Positions 33,748-45,879 of a stretch of DNA of 64,000 nucleotides are shown here, one piece after another. Positions within the stretch are counted from its first letter, which is position 1. Every line of letters begins with the position of its first letter. The notes beneath the pieces were generated by a model. It had not been told where the DNA came from. It did no database searches and worked only from the letters and a program-made list of their open reading frames with translations. Made by a program: the position numbers and the translations under genes. Origin of the DNA: Hirsutella rhossiliensis (Eukaryota; Ascomycota; Sordariomycetes; Hypocreales; Ophiocordycipitaceae); NCBI RefSeq assembly GCF_020360975.1, contig NW_025408667.1, positions 1,054,001 through 1,118,000 of the forward strand. Reading direction: 5' to 3'.

Positions 33748-35100
33748 ATGACGAAAATCGACTCCTCTGCCGTCCCTACGGTCCGTAGGACGATTCTTGC
33801 AGAGCCCCAAGATTAGGATAAGTAGGTAAAGGAGCTACGGGCTCGTGTAGACAGAACCATCCATAATTTGGTCTTCTCTGACAAGCAGGACCCTCTTAAG
33901 CCCCCTCTTCGTCCTAGGGCAACGGATTTTGCAGAGGAGCCTCTTCTCGAGCTTACCTCCGCACAACAGAGCTTTTCTGCTGCCTTAGGCGACTACGAGA
34001 GTCCGAAAGGAATACCTCTACGAAACGAAGCTGCTAACTGCTGCACGCACGGCGATAACGGAATCCGTTAGTGCCGCAAAGCTAATCACTCTTCGAGAGG
34101 AAGAGACTCCTAGGCAGTAGCTTTTAGCTCGAGACCTCGACAGCTCCCTCGAGGGCTATGACTAACCGTATTAGGAAGACCTATACGGCCTACCTAGGAG
34201 CCTTTTTGCTAGGAACCTGCTAGCTTCTTCGTGGCTAGCTAAGTAGGAAGAAATCCTTAAGGAAGCAATACTTCCTCATAGAAGCTCTTTCCGGCCAGTG
34301 GCTGCGGGATATATCTCTGCTAATAAAGCCTATTAGTGACGGTTACTCGACTATCTTTCGAGAGGCTGGCCGGGAACTGAGACGAAGAGGCTGCTAGAGT
34401 ACAGCAGCAAGCAGTCTTATTCCTGGCCAGCACTCGACCAGACGGCTCGACCTGCTGCCTGCGGCTGCTGCAGCCCCTGTTGCTGCGGCTCCCGCCTGCT
34501 GCTGCGGCTGTTGCTCCTTCGGCTCCTCTCCCTCGAGGCATCAACACCGTCATCAACGGCTGCCTAGGCCCGGCCCCGCTCCGCCTCTTACTCAGGCCCG
34601 GCCCCGGTCCGTTAGTCGGACCGGCCCGACTAGTCCCCCAATGGACCTTTTAGTCCGTTAGTCGAAAAAATCGGGGAACTAGTTAAATCGAACCTCGTCA
34701 ACATTAGCAATAAAGGTAAAAGGGGTTTTCAAGCAGACCTTCCGGACCGGGACGAGGATTCCTCGAAGAGACAACGTACGAGAAGGAATCGACCTACCTA
34801 CTAAGCATATAAAAAGCCCCATCGGCTAGAAGACTGCTGGCAGGTCTTCGAGGAAAACCGACCCGAAGGAATCAACCCTTTAAAGAGGCTACGAGAAATA
34901 GTATAACAGTCTCTTAAGGAGGACCCCTCGTTGCAGAAGAAGATAGACGAGATTCGGGTTGCTAAGAAATAGTAACTAACGCCGCTACCGCAAATTCGAG
35001 GAAAAATCGTTAGTATAGTAAATCCGGCCTTCGTCTTCCCTACGGATCAACAAAGCTAAGACCAACCGTTAGAGCCCTCCGACTATCCCCTACGAAAATC
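33748..35100 (+). pseudogene. C2a gag, RIP-broken
   Basis: Start ATG at 33748 (MTKIDSSAVPTVRRTILAEP). The first stops, TAG in D-stop-DK-stop-VKEL, stand where Trp is likely (TGG). The longest open stretch is VFSDKQDPLKPPLRPRATDF (33868 on). Later parts are Pro/Ala-rich. No zinc knuckle is evident. RNA binding and capsid formation are inferred from position. Confidence 0.75.
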
Positions 35101-35300
35101 AGCTATCCTTGACTCTGGTGCTTCCCTCGATATATGCAATACACTCTCACGATTCCGGTCCTTTAAGAAGGCACGAAGGGAATATCTTATTGCCGGGGAA
35201 TCAACCGTACGGATAGAGGGATACGGAAGGTGAATTTACGATGAAATTACCTAACGGATCTATACGAATTCTTCGACGAAAAAGGGTAGCTTGCCCTCGA
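35101..35300 (+). pseudogene. C2a aspartic protease
   Basis: SAILDSGASLDICNT with the active site DSGAS at 35111-35125, followed by VRIEGYGR. Short and interrupted shortly after. Confidence 0.75.
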
Positions 35301-35399
35301 TTTTCAACGAGCCTGATTTCCTTCCGCCTTCTTCGAGAGGAAGGAATCTTCTAGATACGACGTCTAAGCCTACGAGGCTAGTCTAGAAGAATCAGACTA

Positions 35400-36480
35400 T
35401 TGGGCTTATCGAGGAAAATTAATTTATTCTCGAATTCCGACCTATCCTTAGGAAGGAATCTCTCGAGAAGTCAGCTTTCCTGCTAGGAGGGTAGGATCTA
35501 AGGACCCTCTTCCAGCAGCCCAAGGAGACGGCATTTGGCACGCACGACTTGGTCACGGGCCCTTAGCTTATATAAGCTAGACAACAATAGGGCGTACGAA
35601 TAAGGGCCCAAAGACCGTCGAATGCGAATACTGCGCCAAGGGAAGACCAGGCAATTTCAGACGGACTTAATACGGCCGGACCAGCCGTATGAGGAAATTT
35701 AGGTCGATTAGACCGACGTCTCTAGGGATCAGGAAAGCTTCGTTAGGGTAATGTTTTTCACAGACGCTTTTTTAGGGATGGTTTTCCCCTATTTCTTACG
35801 GACCTACCTAAGCAAGCATAACTGGTCTGCCCTCCGGGACTTCGTTAACTAGATGAATTCCTACTTTGGCTATAAGGTAAAGAAGATACGGTCTAACGGA
35901 GAGCTATTTACGAAAAATATCTTAAAGTGGCTTCGAAAAAGGGGCATTTTACCCCTCCCGTTAGCACCGAATACCTAGGCCTAGAACGGAGGGGCAGAAA
36001 GATCAGGGGGTACTATGATAGAAAGGGCCCGTATAATAAGACTTACTATAAGGCTTCCACACGACCTTTAGAGGGAAGTCGTTGAGACCGCCTGTTACCT
36101 TCGGAACCGGACCCTAAACCTAGGGACTAAGAGACTATTAGGACCCCAGAGACCTTTCAAGACCCAGGAACAGACTGGAAATCCCCACCGAGCTCTTTAC
36201 GAAGAAGAGGGCCTCGCTAGCCCACCTTCGTGCCTACGGCTGCAAGGCATACGCTATGACTGCCGACACAGCTAAAAAGGAAGAAGAAAGAAAGCTTGAT
36301 CCTAGAGCCTTTATTGGTTACCTGTCGGTATAATTCTACGAATATCTTCCGGATCTAGATTCCTCTTCTATAGAAGGTTATTTCGACTAGGGATATGATT
36401 TTCGACGAATCTAGCTTCTTCGACGGAAAGAGGGATCAATAGCCCCTCTTACTCTCATAACGTCAGCTAATTTAGAAGAT
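35400..36480 (+). pseudogene. C2a integrase
   Basis: Zinc-binding part: WHARLGHGPLA (about 35545) and VECEYCAKG (about 35620). First core Asp in VMFFTDAFLGM (about 35750), second in the IRSNGELF stretch (about 35890), where Asp is now Asn. Then NGGAERSGGTMIERAR with the Glu position and HLRAYGCKAYAMTADTAKK (about 36225), LDPRAFIGYL, typical of the Copia integrase C-terminus. Stops are TAG/TAA only. Confidence 0.8.
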
Positions 36481-37030
36481 CCAAATCCCCCCTTCCCAAC
36501 AGTCTTAAGAAGAGGTCCTAGACGAGGAAACGGAAGAAGAAACCGACGTCGAAGCAGTCGAGGATAACGCCGACTTCGAAGAAGAAGAGGAAGCTGCTAG
36601 ATTAGATGATCTAGACGAAGAAGGAGACTATAGAAAAGCGGTAGAGCTGGAATACGCCTGCCTCCCTACGCCTCTTACGGAATAAGAAGAAGATCTAGAA
36701 GCAGCTTTCTATTAGTCTTCCCGTCTCGGCCCTAAGGGGTGGAAAGGCACCTCTCTCGAAGGATTACCCGGCTGCCTTTTATCCCTGCTTCGAGAAGCAA
36801 AGGAAGGTATAGGGCCCGATACGAAAGAAGACCAGTTTCTCCCCTATTTCGATCGTTTTTCCGACTTCTACCTAACGCTAATAGAAGACGGTTCCTACGG
36901 AGCGTTCAGAGCAGGCCGGCTTTTCAAGCCACTATCAGCAAGGAAGGTATATAAAAGAGACCTCCCGGACCCACTAGCAAACTAGAAGCAGCTAGAAAGA
37001 CACCCCTTTAGAGACTAGTTTTTCCAGGCC
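36481..37030 (+). other. C2a acidic linker before RT
   Basis: Runs of Glu/Asp codons (about 36510-36640) then a poorly preserved stretch; the usual integrase-RT spacer of Copia elements. No separate gene. Confidence 0.6.
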
Positions 37031-37800
37031 TAGAAAGACCACCTAGCCTCACACGAAGAAATAGGGTCTTTCGAAGAGGTCCTTAAGGAAAAGGCAAGAG
37101 GAAAACAGGTCCTTAGCTGCAAGTGGGTCTTTATCTATAAGACTAATAAACACAGCTTCCTTCAAAAGTGCAAAGCCCGGCTAGTTGTCTGCGGGAACCA
37201 GCAAGAAAAAAGGGATCTTCCTACTAGGGCAACTACCCTAGCTAGGATGTCTTTTCGGACCCTTATAGCTATAGCAGCAGAATTCGACCTCGAGCTCGAT
37301 TAGATAGATATAGTTAACGCCTTTATTAACTGCCTACTCGAGGAAGAAGAAGTTGTCTATATGCGCCTTCTACTAGGCTTCTAATAGCTAGGAAAGGTTC
37401 TACGGCTTAGGAAAGCTCTATACGGACTACGAAGATCACCCTTCTTAGCAACAGCATTTAATAGGTTCCTCGAAGCCCTAGGCTTCACGAAAGTCCCTTA
37501 GGAACCGTGTATAATGCAAAGGGTAAAATCACGGTCTTCTTCTACGTCGACGATATTATCTAGGCCTACCCAAAAGAGGAAGAAGCTGCTACTAGGGAGG
37601 CTATACGAGGCCTGCAACAAAGGTATAAGATGACTAGGCTAGGGGAGCTAAAGTGGTTCCTAGGGATACGAATCCTTCGGAATAGGTCCCAACGGACTAT
37701 CTAGCTTACCTAGGACGCTATATCGATAAGGTCGCTTATAAATTCCTCCCAAATCCCTCGATAAGCTTCCCTCTACGCCTATGTTAGACGAAGAGCTTTT
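37031..37800 (+). pseudogene. C2a reverse transcriptase
   Basis: Copia-type RT: QVLSCKWVFIYKTNKHSF, KCKARLVVCGNQQEKRDLP, DIVNAFINCLLEEEEVVYMR, VLRLRKALYGLRRSP, and YVDD at 37543-37554. A frameshift lies near 37525. Then YKMTRLGELKWFLGIRIL. Trp and Gln codons near LD-stop-ID and GF-stop-stop are RIP stops. Confidence 0.88.
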
Positions 37801-38593
37801 ACCTGATCCGTCCTTTTAAGCTAGGGAGCAAGAGAAACACCAATATTAATAGAAGGTAGGCTCCCTGCTTTTTTCAGCTATTTCTACTAGACCGGATATC
37901 TCTTTTACGGTCTCCCGGCTAGCTAGGCACAACTAGAATCCCAGCCCTAGGCATCAAGAAGCAGTAGACAGAGCTATCCTTTATCTCTATTCAACGAGAT
38001 TATATGGTCTGCGCCTAGGAGGGCAGGGAAGGAAACAAGCTGCCGAAATCTTCCTCTGTTCGAGCGATTCGTCCTTTGCGGACAATTCCTTAGACAGAAA
38101 GAGCTCACAGGGGTATATTATATCCCTTTTTAGAGGAACCATTGCTTAGAGAGCTTCGAAGCAGGCTACCGTTACGACTTCTAGTATAGAAGCAGAGCTA
38201 CTAGCTCTTTTAGAAGCGTTAAAAGAAGCGACTTTCCTTAGCCGGCTACTAATATCGTTACGACTGCAAATTCTATCCCCGTTAGCTATAGAATGCGATA
38301 ACACGTAGACTATACGAATTCTTACGGAGGAAAACAGCAAGCTGTCGACCCGGCTACGGCATATCGATATCCACTAACATTAGTTACGCTAAGAGGTCTA
38401 AAGGGGACGTATTTCCGTCCGTTGGGTTCCAACGGCATCGATAAAAGCCGACGGTCTTACGAAGCCCCTGCCGAAGCAGAAGCTAGCTGTCTTTTTACAG
38501 CAAATAGGGCTAGAAGACGTTCGAGAAAAGCTATCCTTAGAGGCCCGCCTTGAGAGTCTACGAGAGGAGCTAATAGCACGTACGAGAAGGTAA
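37801..38593 (+). pseudogene. C2a RNase H and C-terminus
   Basis: STRPDISFTVSRLARHN, then RNase H: SDSSFADNSLDRKSSQGYI, ASKQATVTTSSIEAELLAL, ADGLTKPLPKQKL. The stop is TAA at 38591-38593 after EELIARTRR. One Trp before RASKQ is now a stop. Confidence 0.85.
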
Positions 38594-38870
38594 CGTCTAT
38601 AGCCGAAGAAAAGGAAGAGGTTTTTCCCTTTAGAGGGCCCCCTATTTTAATTGGGTTTTTTCCCTTCTAAGAAGGCCCCCTTTCTTATAGGACTTTCCCC
38701 TCTTTAGGCCCCTTTTCCTTAAGTAGGTCTAAAAGAGCCTAGGGACCTAAAAGGGCCCCTGCTTTCTCGAGTAAAGGGAGAAGCAGAGCTAAGAACCTCC
38801 TCTATACGCTCACCAGCCTGAAGCCATATTAGCTATGCCCTCACTATAAGGGCAGGCCATAGCTAAGGGG
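38594..38870 (+). other. C2a 3' untranslated region
   Basis: 277 bp. A short purine run (38862-38870, GCTAAGGGG) precedes the 3' LTR and may be the polypurine tract. Confidence 0.5.
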
Positions 38871-39348
38871 TGTGTCATGAAGCGTGGCCGATTTCTCACA
38901 GTTCTCGGAGATATCCTTAGCAAGAGGGACCAAGGAAGCTGAAACAACCCGGTGTAGAAGAAGGAAGAAGGAGCTAAAAAAGGTATGAAAGTAGGTAGGG
39001 GCATAAGGGAAGCAGAAGTAGCGATGGCTTCCTATAGAGAAGAGAGATAAGACGGATATGCCGGCAACGGCTAGAAAGGAGGGGAAAACCGGCAAAAGCT
39101 CGGTAGTCGAAAGGACATTAATGGCTTCTTTAAGTAGGATCTTCTTTGTTAATTGAGATGCTAGAAGGGTATAAAGAGGGGCGTTGGATAGAGGAAAGAA
39201 GGACAATCAAGGCAATACAACAATCACTCCCCTACTGCAATTGCTGCCCCCGCAAGATTCAAACATCTCTGCCCTACCTATCCGACCCCTTACTTCTAAT
39301 TTTACCTTCGTGCATTTTTATGCACTTCTCGCATCTCTCTTTGCGAGA
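38871..39348 (+). repeat. 3' LTR of C2a
   Basis: 478 bp, TGTGTCATGAAGCG...TTTGCGAGA, aligned to 33113-33598. Confidence 0.85.
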
Positions 39349-40764
39349 ACTTTCGCTTCTTAAAGGCTATAAGCTTAAATTATAAGCTTATAGCCTTTAA
39401 AGCTAGCTTAAGGGGCCTTAATAAGCCCTTACTAGCAAGGCCTACTACTTATAATTATAGGAAAGTAAACTATAAGGGGTTTTTAAAATACTTAGCTAAT
39501 AAGGAATAGGACCTCTTTAAAGCTATAAAGAGGGCTATAAAAAGAGATAACTTAAAAAGGATAGCTTTCCTTTTAATAAGAACCTTTATAAAGGCCTTAA
39601 ATATAGCGATATTAAAAATAAGGCCTTATAAAGGATCTAAGCCTTAGTAAACTAATACGCTAACCTACTTTTAAAAAGCTTTAAGCTTAGCTTAATAGGC
39701 TTATAAGCTAGCTTAAGATAAAGAGAGCTAAAAGAGCTTTATAAAGGCCTAAAATAGCTTTAAATATACTATTAAGGCTATTAAAAAGTAATACTAAGAG
39801 AGTTTCTTAATAGAAGTAATAAGAAAGAATTTCTTTATAGCCTTTTCTTATACTAAGGCTAAAGCTAACCTTACTTATCTTAGTATCTTATATATAAAAA
39901 AAAAGATAAATATAAAAGCTAATACTTTTATAGAAAAGTATAAGGCCTTTTTAATAACCTTTTTTTTAACCTTAGACCTTAGCCCTAGCCCCCCCCTTAG
40001 CCCCCTTTAAAACCTAGAAAAAGAAAAGCCTTTAAGCTATAAAGGTAGTAAGGGTATAGATAAGTAAGACTAGCTAAAGCTAAAAGACCCTAAGATTAAG
40101 AGGGCTATTTTTAGCTCTTTTAATAAGAAAGCCCTTAGCTTAGACTCCCTTAGCTTCCTTTTTATTTAATATATATATAAAGCTATCTTTATAGTCTTTA
40201 ATAAGGCCTATAAAGCTTTATTTAACTAAGGATACTACCTTAAAGTATAAAAGGAAGCTATAGGAATTATACTTCTAAAATAAAATAAGCTAGACTATAT
40301 TATTCTTAAGGCCTATAAGGTTATAAGTCTACTAACTACTTAGTAAAGGTCCTTAAAAAGCTATATACTACCTAGCTAAGCTATTTAGCTAATATAGCTA
40401 GGCTATTAAACCCTATATAGCTAAGGGAACGAAAATAATAGTTAGCTATAAATATAGCCTTCCTCCTTCTATACTATATTTAAAAGAAGCGGGAGTTTAA
40501 TAAGAAAGATAGCTATTACTAGTACCTTCTTATTAAATATAAAGGGCGACTTCGATTTTATATTAAAGGAATAGCTTATAAAGGTCTTAAGGGACTTAAA
40601 CCTTTTTAAGGCCCTTATAAGCTAGGTAAACTACTTCCTTACTAAAAAGAAGATCTAGCTAGCCTTTAAGAGGTAAGTCTAGCCCTTTATAGACCTAGTA
40701 ATAAGGGTGCTTTAAGGGTCCCTTATTAGCTTTATTTTATTCCTTTTATATATAAGTCTTAAGG
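39349..40764 (+). pseudogene. LINE ORF2, endonuclease end and RT
   Basis: After the C2a insertion the frame continues RFLKAISLNYKLIA. RT motifs: KAYKVISLLTT (about 40315), LLNIKGDFDFILKEQLI-like (about 40540, ancestral DVKGAFD), VLRDLNLFKALISWVNYFLT-like, and GSLISFILFLLYI (about 40710), the QGSPISPILFLIYI block. Y interrupts at LK/GYQLSY. Confidence 0.75.
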
Positions 40765-41346
40765 TATATAAGTAATAGCGGAATTTTAGGATATTAAGAA
40801 ATTATATAAGACTATATAATAAAGGGGAAGAAGGAGAATAAGGTAGGATTTTTAATAGAATTTATTAGTAGTATATTAGTATATAAAAGAGGTATTAAAG
40901 TTAATAATTCTATCTTTATTTACTAGCGGATATACTATCTTATATAGATAATTATAGCTAAACGGAAGAACCTTTTAAGACTAGATCTAGGCTACTATAT
41001 AGCCCTAAGACTAAGGAATTCTATAATACCTCGAGTATATTTAAAAGTATCTTAGTTCTACTAATATTTTTATTTAAAGGAGGTTAGTTATAATAGTATT
41101 CTTAAGAGGTCTTAGCTAGTATTCTAAGCTAGCTTTATTTCTTTAGTTCCTAATTATATAATAACCGATAACCCGTTTAATATATAATAATATTTAGAAT
41201 AGTAAGCGATTCTTACTCTATAAAATAGGATTTAATCTATAATTAATATACTACTTATTAGCTTATATAATTAAGAGAGTATACTATAGCTACTTTATTT
41301 ATAATAGGAAAACACTATTCTTTATAATAAGAAGGATACTAGCGGC
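40765..41346 (+). mobile_element. Insertion Y in the LINE RT (possible solo LTR)
   Basis: 582 bp of RIPed DNA flanked by TAAGG (40760-40764 and 41347-41351). Removing it restores LINE frame LKGYQLSYINNF. It starts TATATAAG but ends AGCGGC, so LTR termini are not clear, and no terminal inverted repeat or coding frame was found. Strand is arbitrary. Confidence 0.5.
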
Positions 41347-41443
41347 TAAGGGATACTAGCTATCTTATATAAATAACTTTAGTATCTTTATAACGTTAAC
41401 CTCGGCTAAGAAGAATATTTAGTAGCTAAAGATAATAGCTACT
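41347..41443 (+). pseudogene. LINE RT, catalytic motif piece
   Basis: GYQLSYINNFSIFITLTSAKKN. YINN at 41366-41377 is the RT catalytic motif, ancestrally YMDD (ATGGATGAC to ATAAATAAC by G-to-A). X2 interrupts right after. Confidence 0.75.
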
Positions 41444-41762
41444 TATAGGAATATACCCTTATATTCCTATTTTACTATTATAAAGAAATAATAGGTATAG
41501 GGAGGCTTTATAGAATAAGCTAGTAAAAAGAGGCTCTATAATATAGTCTAAAGGAATAACCCTTAAAGATAAAGACCTCTACTAGATATCTATACCTTCC
41601 TTTAGGAAAAGCGGGTTAAGATAAGCCTATCCTAATAAAATAAAATATATATAAAATGCATAAGTTAATTATAAGTAGAACGGATACCCTATTACTTATT
41701 TTAGCTTAGCGGTTCCGAAGATATCCGCGATATAAGAATAGGTAAGGCATAGAATATTCTAG
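41444..41762 (+). repeat. X2 5' LTR, truncated
   Basis: Aligns with the first 319 bp of X1 and of 49748-50443, then stops at TTCTAGTTAGA. Confidence 0.7.
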
Positions 41763-41944
41763 TTAGACCCCCTAGACCTACTAGTAAACTAAAAGCAGCT
41801 AGAAAAACACCCCTTTAAAGACTAGTTTTTCTAGGCCTAGAAAGACTACCTAGCCTTATATAAAGAGATAGGGTCTTTTAAAGAGGTCCTTAAGGAAAAG
41901 GTAAGAGGAAAATAGGTCCTTAGCTATAAGTAGGTCTTTATCTA
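41763..41944 (+). pseudogene. Copia RT fragment, RIP-saturated
   Basis: Aligns with 36960-37145 of C2a: the region around FEEVLKEKARGKQVLSCKWVF. CAAACTAG-type sites read TAAACTA, and AAACAGGTC reads AAATAGGTC. It ends at ATCTA, the G3 target duplication (41940-41944), with two more Copia bases after G3 (49746-49747). Confidence 0.75.
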
Positions 41945-42195
41945 TATAAGAGCGCTACTAAGAGGTACGGGCTAATAAAGTACTTAGGTATATAGTACTA
42001 ATATATCGGTAGGGTATTAGTAGGGAATCGTGCCTACCCCGCTTATATATTATAGACTACTCGCTACTCTAACTAAAAAGGAGAAATCCCTCTTCATGTT
42101 TAGTTTTATTACGAGGGAATATAATATATATAGTAGTACACCTCTAGCTATCTCTACTACCTAATTAATCGTACCGTAATATATATTCCCTTATA
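41945..42195 (+). repeat. 5' LTR of G3
   Basis: 251 bp. Four bases past it CTAAAGCTT is complementary to AAGCTTTAG in the other LTR (49639-49647); a self-primed PBS is possible but weaker than in G5. Confidence 0.8.
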
Positions 42196-42429
42196 ATTTC
42201 TAAAGCTTTCTTTTTTAGTTACTTAGTAGAGATAGCTACTTAAAGAAGACTATATAACGCTCTTATAGCGCGACGTAGTAGTTAACTAGTTAAGGCCTCT
42301 TCGTTATATATATCGAGTATCTACTTAGGAGATAAAGAATAAGAAGATATATCCTTAGAATAGACCCTTACTATAGATAGCGTTATAACTATATCGAAGA
42401 TATCGCTACCTATAGGCATAAGATAACTA

Positions 42430-43440
42430 TCTTATAAGGAAAAGCTTATAGCCCTATAAGCGCGTATTAAGGAGCTAGAAGAGACGAAATACTTATAAGA
42501 TCGCGTTATATAATTAGAGGAGGAAATTACTAAACGCGCTAGTACTATCGCTATCTATTTAAGGAAGCGTCGACGGTCCTACTCCCTTAAATCGGACGGT
42601 AGTCGCGGTAGCGAGGTTAAGATTAAAAACATCGCTTAATTATCTTAACCTACTAATATACGGAAACGTCTAAACTAGACTTACGATCTAAAGGACGCCT
42701 TTAGGGCAGCGCTTAGACGCTTTTATCGCAATAAAATAAAGATCCTCTATATAGTAGATTATATATATAGCGACTATAAAGTAAGATAGCGCCGATACCT
42801 TAAAGAATAAACGCCGATTAACCGAACTAAATATAGTATAGATTAGGTATACTTTAAGGAATAGATACTTATCTTAATTAAGGATACTATAAATAGGGAG
42901 ATACTATTAGCGATATAATTAGAGGAGGCTTACTAATAAGAAGGCTAGTCCCCCTTAGAGTTTAGCTTATACCTTAACTTCTTAGAGAGGTATTTCGAAC
43001 GCCTATTAGAAAAGGCGCGTACTCTTACGTTTTTTACTAAGCTAGAGCTATAACTTCGAGACTAAATTAACCTTTATTCGATACTTATTTATACCTATTA
43101 ACGGGAAGAGCTTATATAAGTCGCCTAACGATATTAAGATACTACTACTAATAAGAGGCAACGTACTAATACTACTTCTACCCCTAGAGGAACTAAGAAT
43201 AGAAATAGTACTATACCCTAAGGTAGTATATATAGGGGGAGGAATTAAAGAGGCCGATAAGCTAGGCTAAATCGTTAAGGAAATACTACTAATTCGACCG
43301 ATAACTAGTAAGCTAGCGATATACTTACTAAGGGCTAAACTAAGGGACGTTATCGAGGAAGAGGATCTTTTACTCGATCGGAAATTATATATTTCTAATA
43401 TAATAAGCCGGGATACTTATCTATAGAATATACTAATTCT
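42430..43440 (+). pseudogene. G3 gag with zinc-knuckle fossil
   Basis: A long frame with RIP stops only, rich in charged residues. The knuckle at 43390-43431 reads Y-F-stop-Y-NKPG-Y-LSIE-Y: the C-x2-C-x4-H-x4-C spacing with all four ligands turned to Tyr. Capsid homology of the upstream part is inferred. Confidence 0.65.
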
Positions 43441-43539
43441 TTAAAGGTAGAAACCCTAGTAAAGACTCTTAGACTTAATACCGTAAAATAAGGAAAAGGT
43501 AAGATATTACAAACGCTCTCCTTAATAAACTTAATACCT

Positions 43540-43720
43540 ATAGGATAGTTACTTAAAACTCTTATAACGATATTAAGGCGAAACCCTATTAAAGTCCCTA
43601 TATACTTAGATACTTATAGTACTATTAACCTTATAAATATATACTTTACCTAATAATAAGGATTACTATAAGTAGCGCTATTATACCCTAAGTTATTAAG
43701 GCTTAATAATAGTAAGGTAA
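43540..43720 (+). pseudogene. G3 protease
   Basis: KVPIYLDTYSTINLI around 43590-43630 has the retropepsin pattern (D-T/S-G-A/S-T). RIP has replaced the residue after DT. Confidence 0.5.
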
Positions 43721-44139
43721 AGGAGTATAGAGTATAGTTAGTACCGCTCCGAATAATAGATATAAGGGGCACTAAAAAGATAATTACTTATTTTTATATT
43801 AGTACCGATAAGTTAACGATAAATAATTAGGTATTAATCCTTTTATTAGTTACTACCTTAAAGGATAAACGTATTTATATTATCCTATAGAAACGATAGT
43901 AGTAGTTTAAGTATTAACTAGGCAGCGAAACCTTATAAAATCCCTATAAATTCCTTTAGGAATATAGGAATAAGGTAAGGGTATATATAATAGCGCTTAA
44001 TCCTAAGCTAATCCCGCTACTAAATAAAGATAAGGATAAAGGGATTTTATAGGAAGAATAGGCCGAAATCCTACTAACTCTCTACTAGTTTAAAGATACC
44101 TTCTTAGCTAATAAATCCGATTTATTATTAGCTAGAAAG

Positions 44140-45420
44140 GGAATAGATTACTTAATTAATTTAATCCTTAATATAGAACCTCCTTATAGACTAATTTACC
44201 CTCTATTATAAAGGGAACTCTAAGTATTATACGACTAGATCTAAGACGCAATAAAAAGGAAAATAATCTAGGAGTTAAAGAGCCTAGCTAGGGCGCCTAT
44301 CCTTTTTATTTTAAAAAAGGATAGTACCTTATAGCTATATATAGACTACTAAGGACTTAACCGGGTTATATAAAAGAATTAGTACCCTTTACCCCTTATT
44401 TCGGAGATTATTAACCGCTATTAAGGAGCTAAGTATTTTTCTAAGATTAATATATAGAATACGTATTAACGTATTTAAATTTAAGAAGGAGATAAATAAA
44501 AGACCGCTTTTTAAACGCATTATAGATATTTTAAATACCTAGTAATACCCTTTAGACTTACTAATATACTAGCTATATTTTAGAGCTATATCTATTAAGC
44601 GCTTAAGGGGCTCGTAGATATAATCTATATAGTTTACCTTAACGATATCCTTATATACTCTAAAATAAGAGAAGAATATACTAAATACTTAAAATAAGTA
44701 ATAGAAAGGTTAAGGGCTATAGAGCTCTATATAAAACTATTAAAGTATGTCTTTTATTAATAGTTAGTTAAGTTCCTTAGGTTTATTTATCTATCGATAA
44801 AGTATTAATAGACCCTTAATAGGTAGAGGCAATAGCTTAATAGCCTAAACCTATAACCTATTATAATATTTAGGTTTTCCTTAGGTTCTATAATTTTTAC
44901 CGACGATTTATATATAGGTATTTAGGAGTTATAGCGCTCTTAACTATATTACTAAAAGGGAGTAAGAACGGGAAGAAGCTAGGGAGTATAGAGCTAAACC
45001 TTACTAAAAGGGCAGCGTTTTAAGCTCTTAAGGATGCTTTTTAAGGAGCCTTACTCCTTTAATATTACGATCTAGAAAGACGTATTTATATTAAAATAGA
45101 TATATTATAATTCGCGATAGTAGGGATTATCTCTTAACCTAATAATAAGGGATATTACTATCCGATTATATTTTAGTTAAGGAAGTTTACTAGAGCCGAA
45201 CTTAATTATAGTATTCTAAACTAAGAACTATTCGCTATTATTAAGTTATTTAAATACTAGCGATATTATATTAAAGGGATAGTATATAAAGTAAAGGTAT
45301 TATCGGACTACTATAACCTTTAGACGTTTATACGCTAGACCTCCCTAAATAGAAGGTAAGTAAGATAGTATATATATTTAGCACTATTCGACTTTATAAT
45401 TAAGTATTATATAAGTAAAT
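44140..45420 (+). pseudogene. G3 reverse transcriptase and RNase H
   Basis: EPPYRLIYPLL, then APILFILKKDSTL, DY-GLNRVI-KN-YPLPLISEII, KYFSKINI-NTY-RI, YLVIPFRLTNILAIFQSYI, and VYLNDILIYS (44632-44661), where YLND stands for YLDD after CTTGAC to CTTAAC. RNase H fragments follow to about 45420 (SKLADALSRM-like at the end). Stops are TAA/TAG. Confidence 0.8.
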
Positions 45421-45879
45421 CTAAGCTAGCGGACGCGCTATCGAGAATGCTTAGATATAAGGGCGAGAAGCCCTTATTTATAGAACTATTACTAGAGCTA
45501 TAAGCGAAGCTAGCTATTATTAATACTATATCTATATAGAGAAATAACGAGGCGTTTTTATAGGTAAAGAGATACTTAACCTTAAGTTAATATAAGCGTA
45601 GTAAAGTGCCTTTATATAAGGAAAATATATAAGCTTATTTATAGTAAAACTATAATAATTTAGGCGCGAGACCTAAATAATTAGCCGATTAAGCTAAAGA
45701 GAGAGCTAGTTATAAATAGCTACTCTTAAGGAAGACCGCTAAAGAAGTAGCCTACTATATAAAGGTTTATATAGTAAAAGTTCTAGAACCGTTACTAGAG
45801 TTACTAAAACGTACTTAGTCGGTTAACGTAGCGATTAGTAGGCTAAAGGAGACTAAAGACTTCTTAAAAAGGAAGGGTT

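Larger units (their letters stand above)
33113..39348 (+). mobile_element. Copia C2a, lightly RIPed LTR retrotransposon
   Basis: 6236 bp, plus strand, inserted in the LINE endonuclease, target duplication ACTTT (33108-33112 and 39349-39353). LTRs of 486 and 478 bp differ by small indels and by transitions, many of RIP type (TG or CA in one, TA in the other). The PBS matches an initiator-tRNA half. Gag, protease, integrase, RT and RNase H follow in Copia order. Many Trp/Gln codons are now stops, but most CA/TG and CG remain, so it is intermediate in age. Confidence 0.92.

Noticed and set aside
34320..34556. Minus-strand Ala/Gly/Arg/Ser-rich ORF at 34320-34556
   Set aside because: It is antisense to the proline/alanine-rich part of C2a gag, and low complexity explains the open frame.
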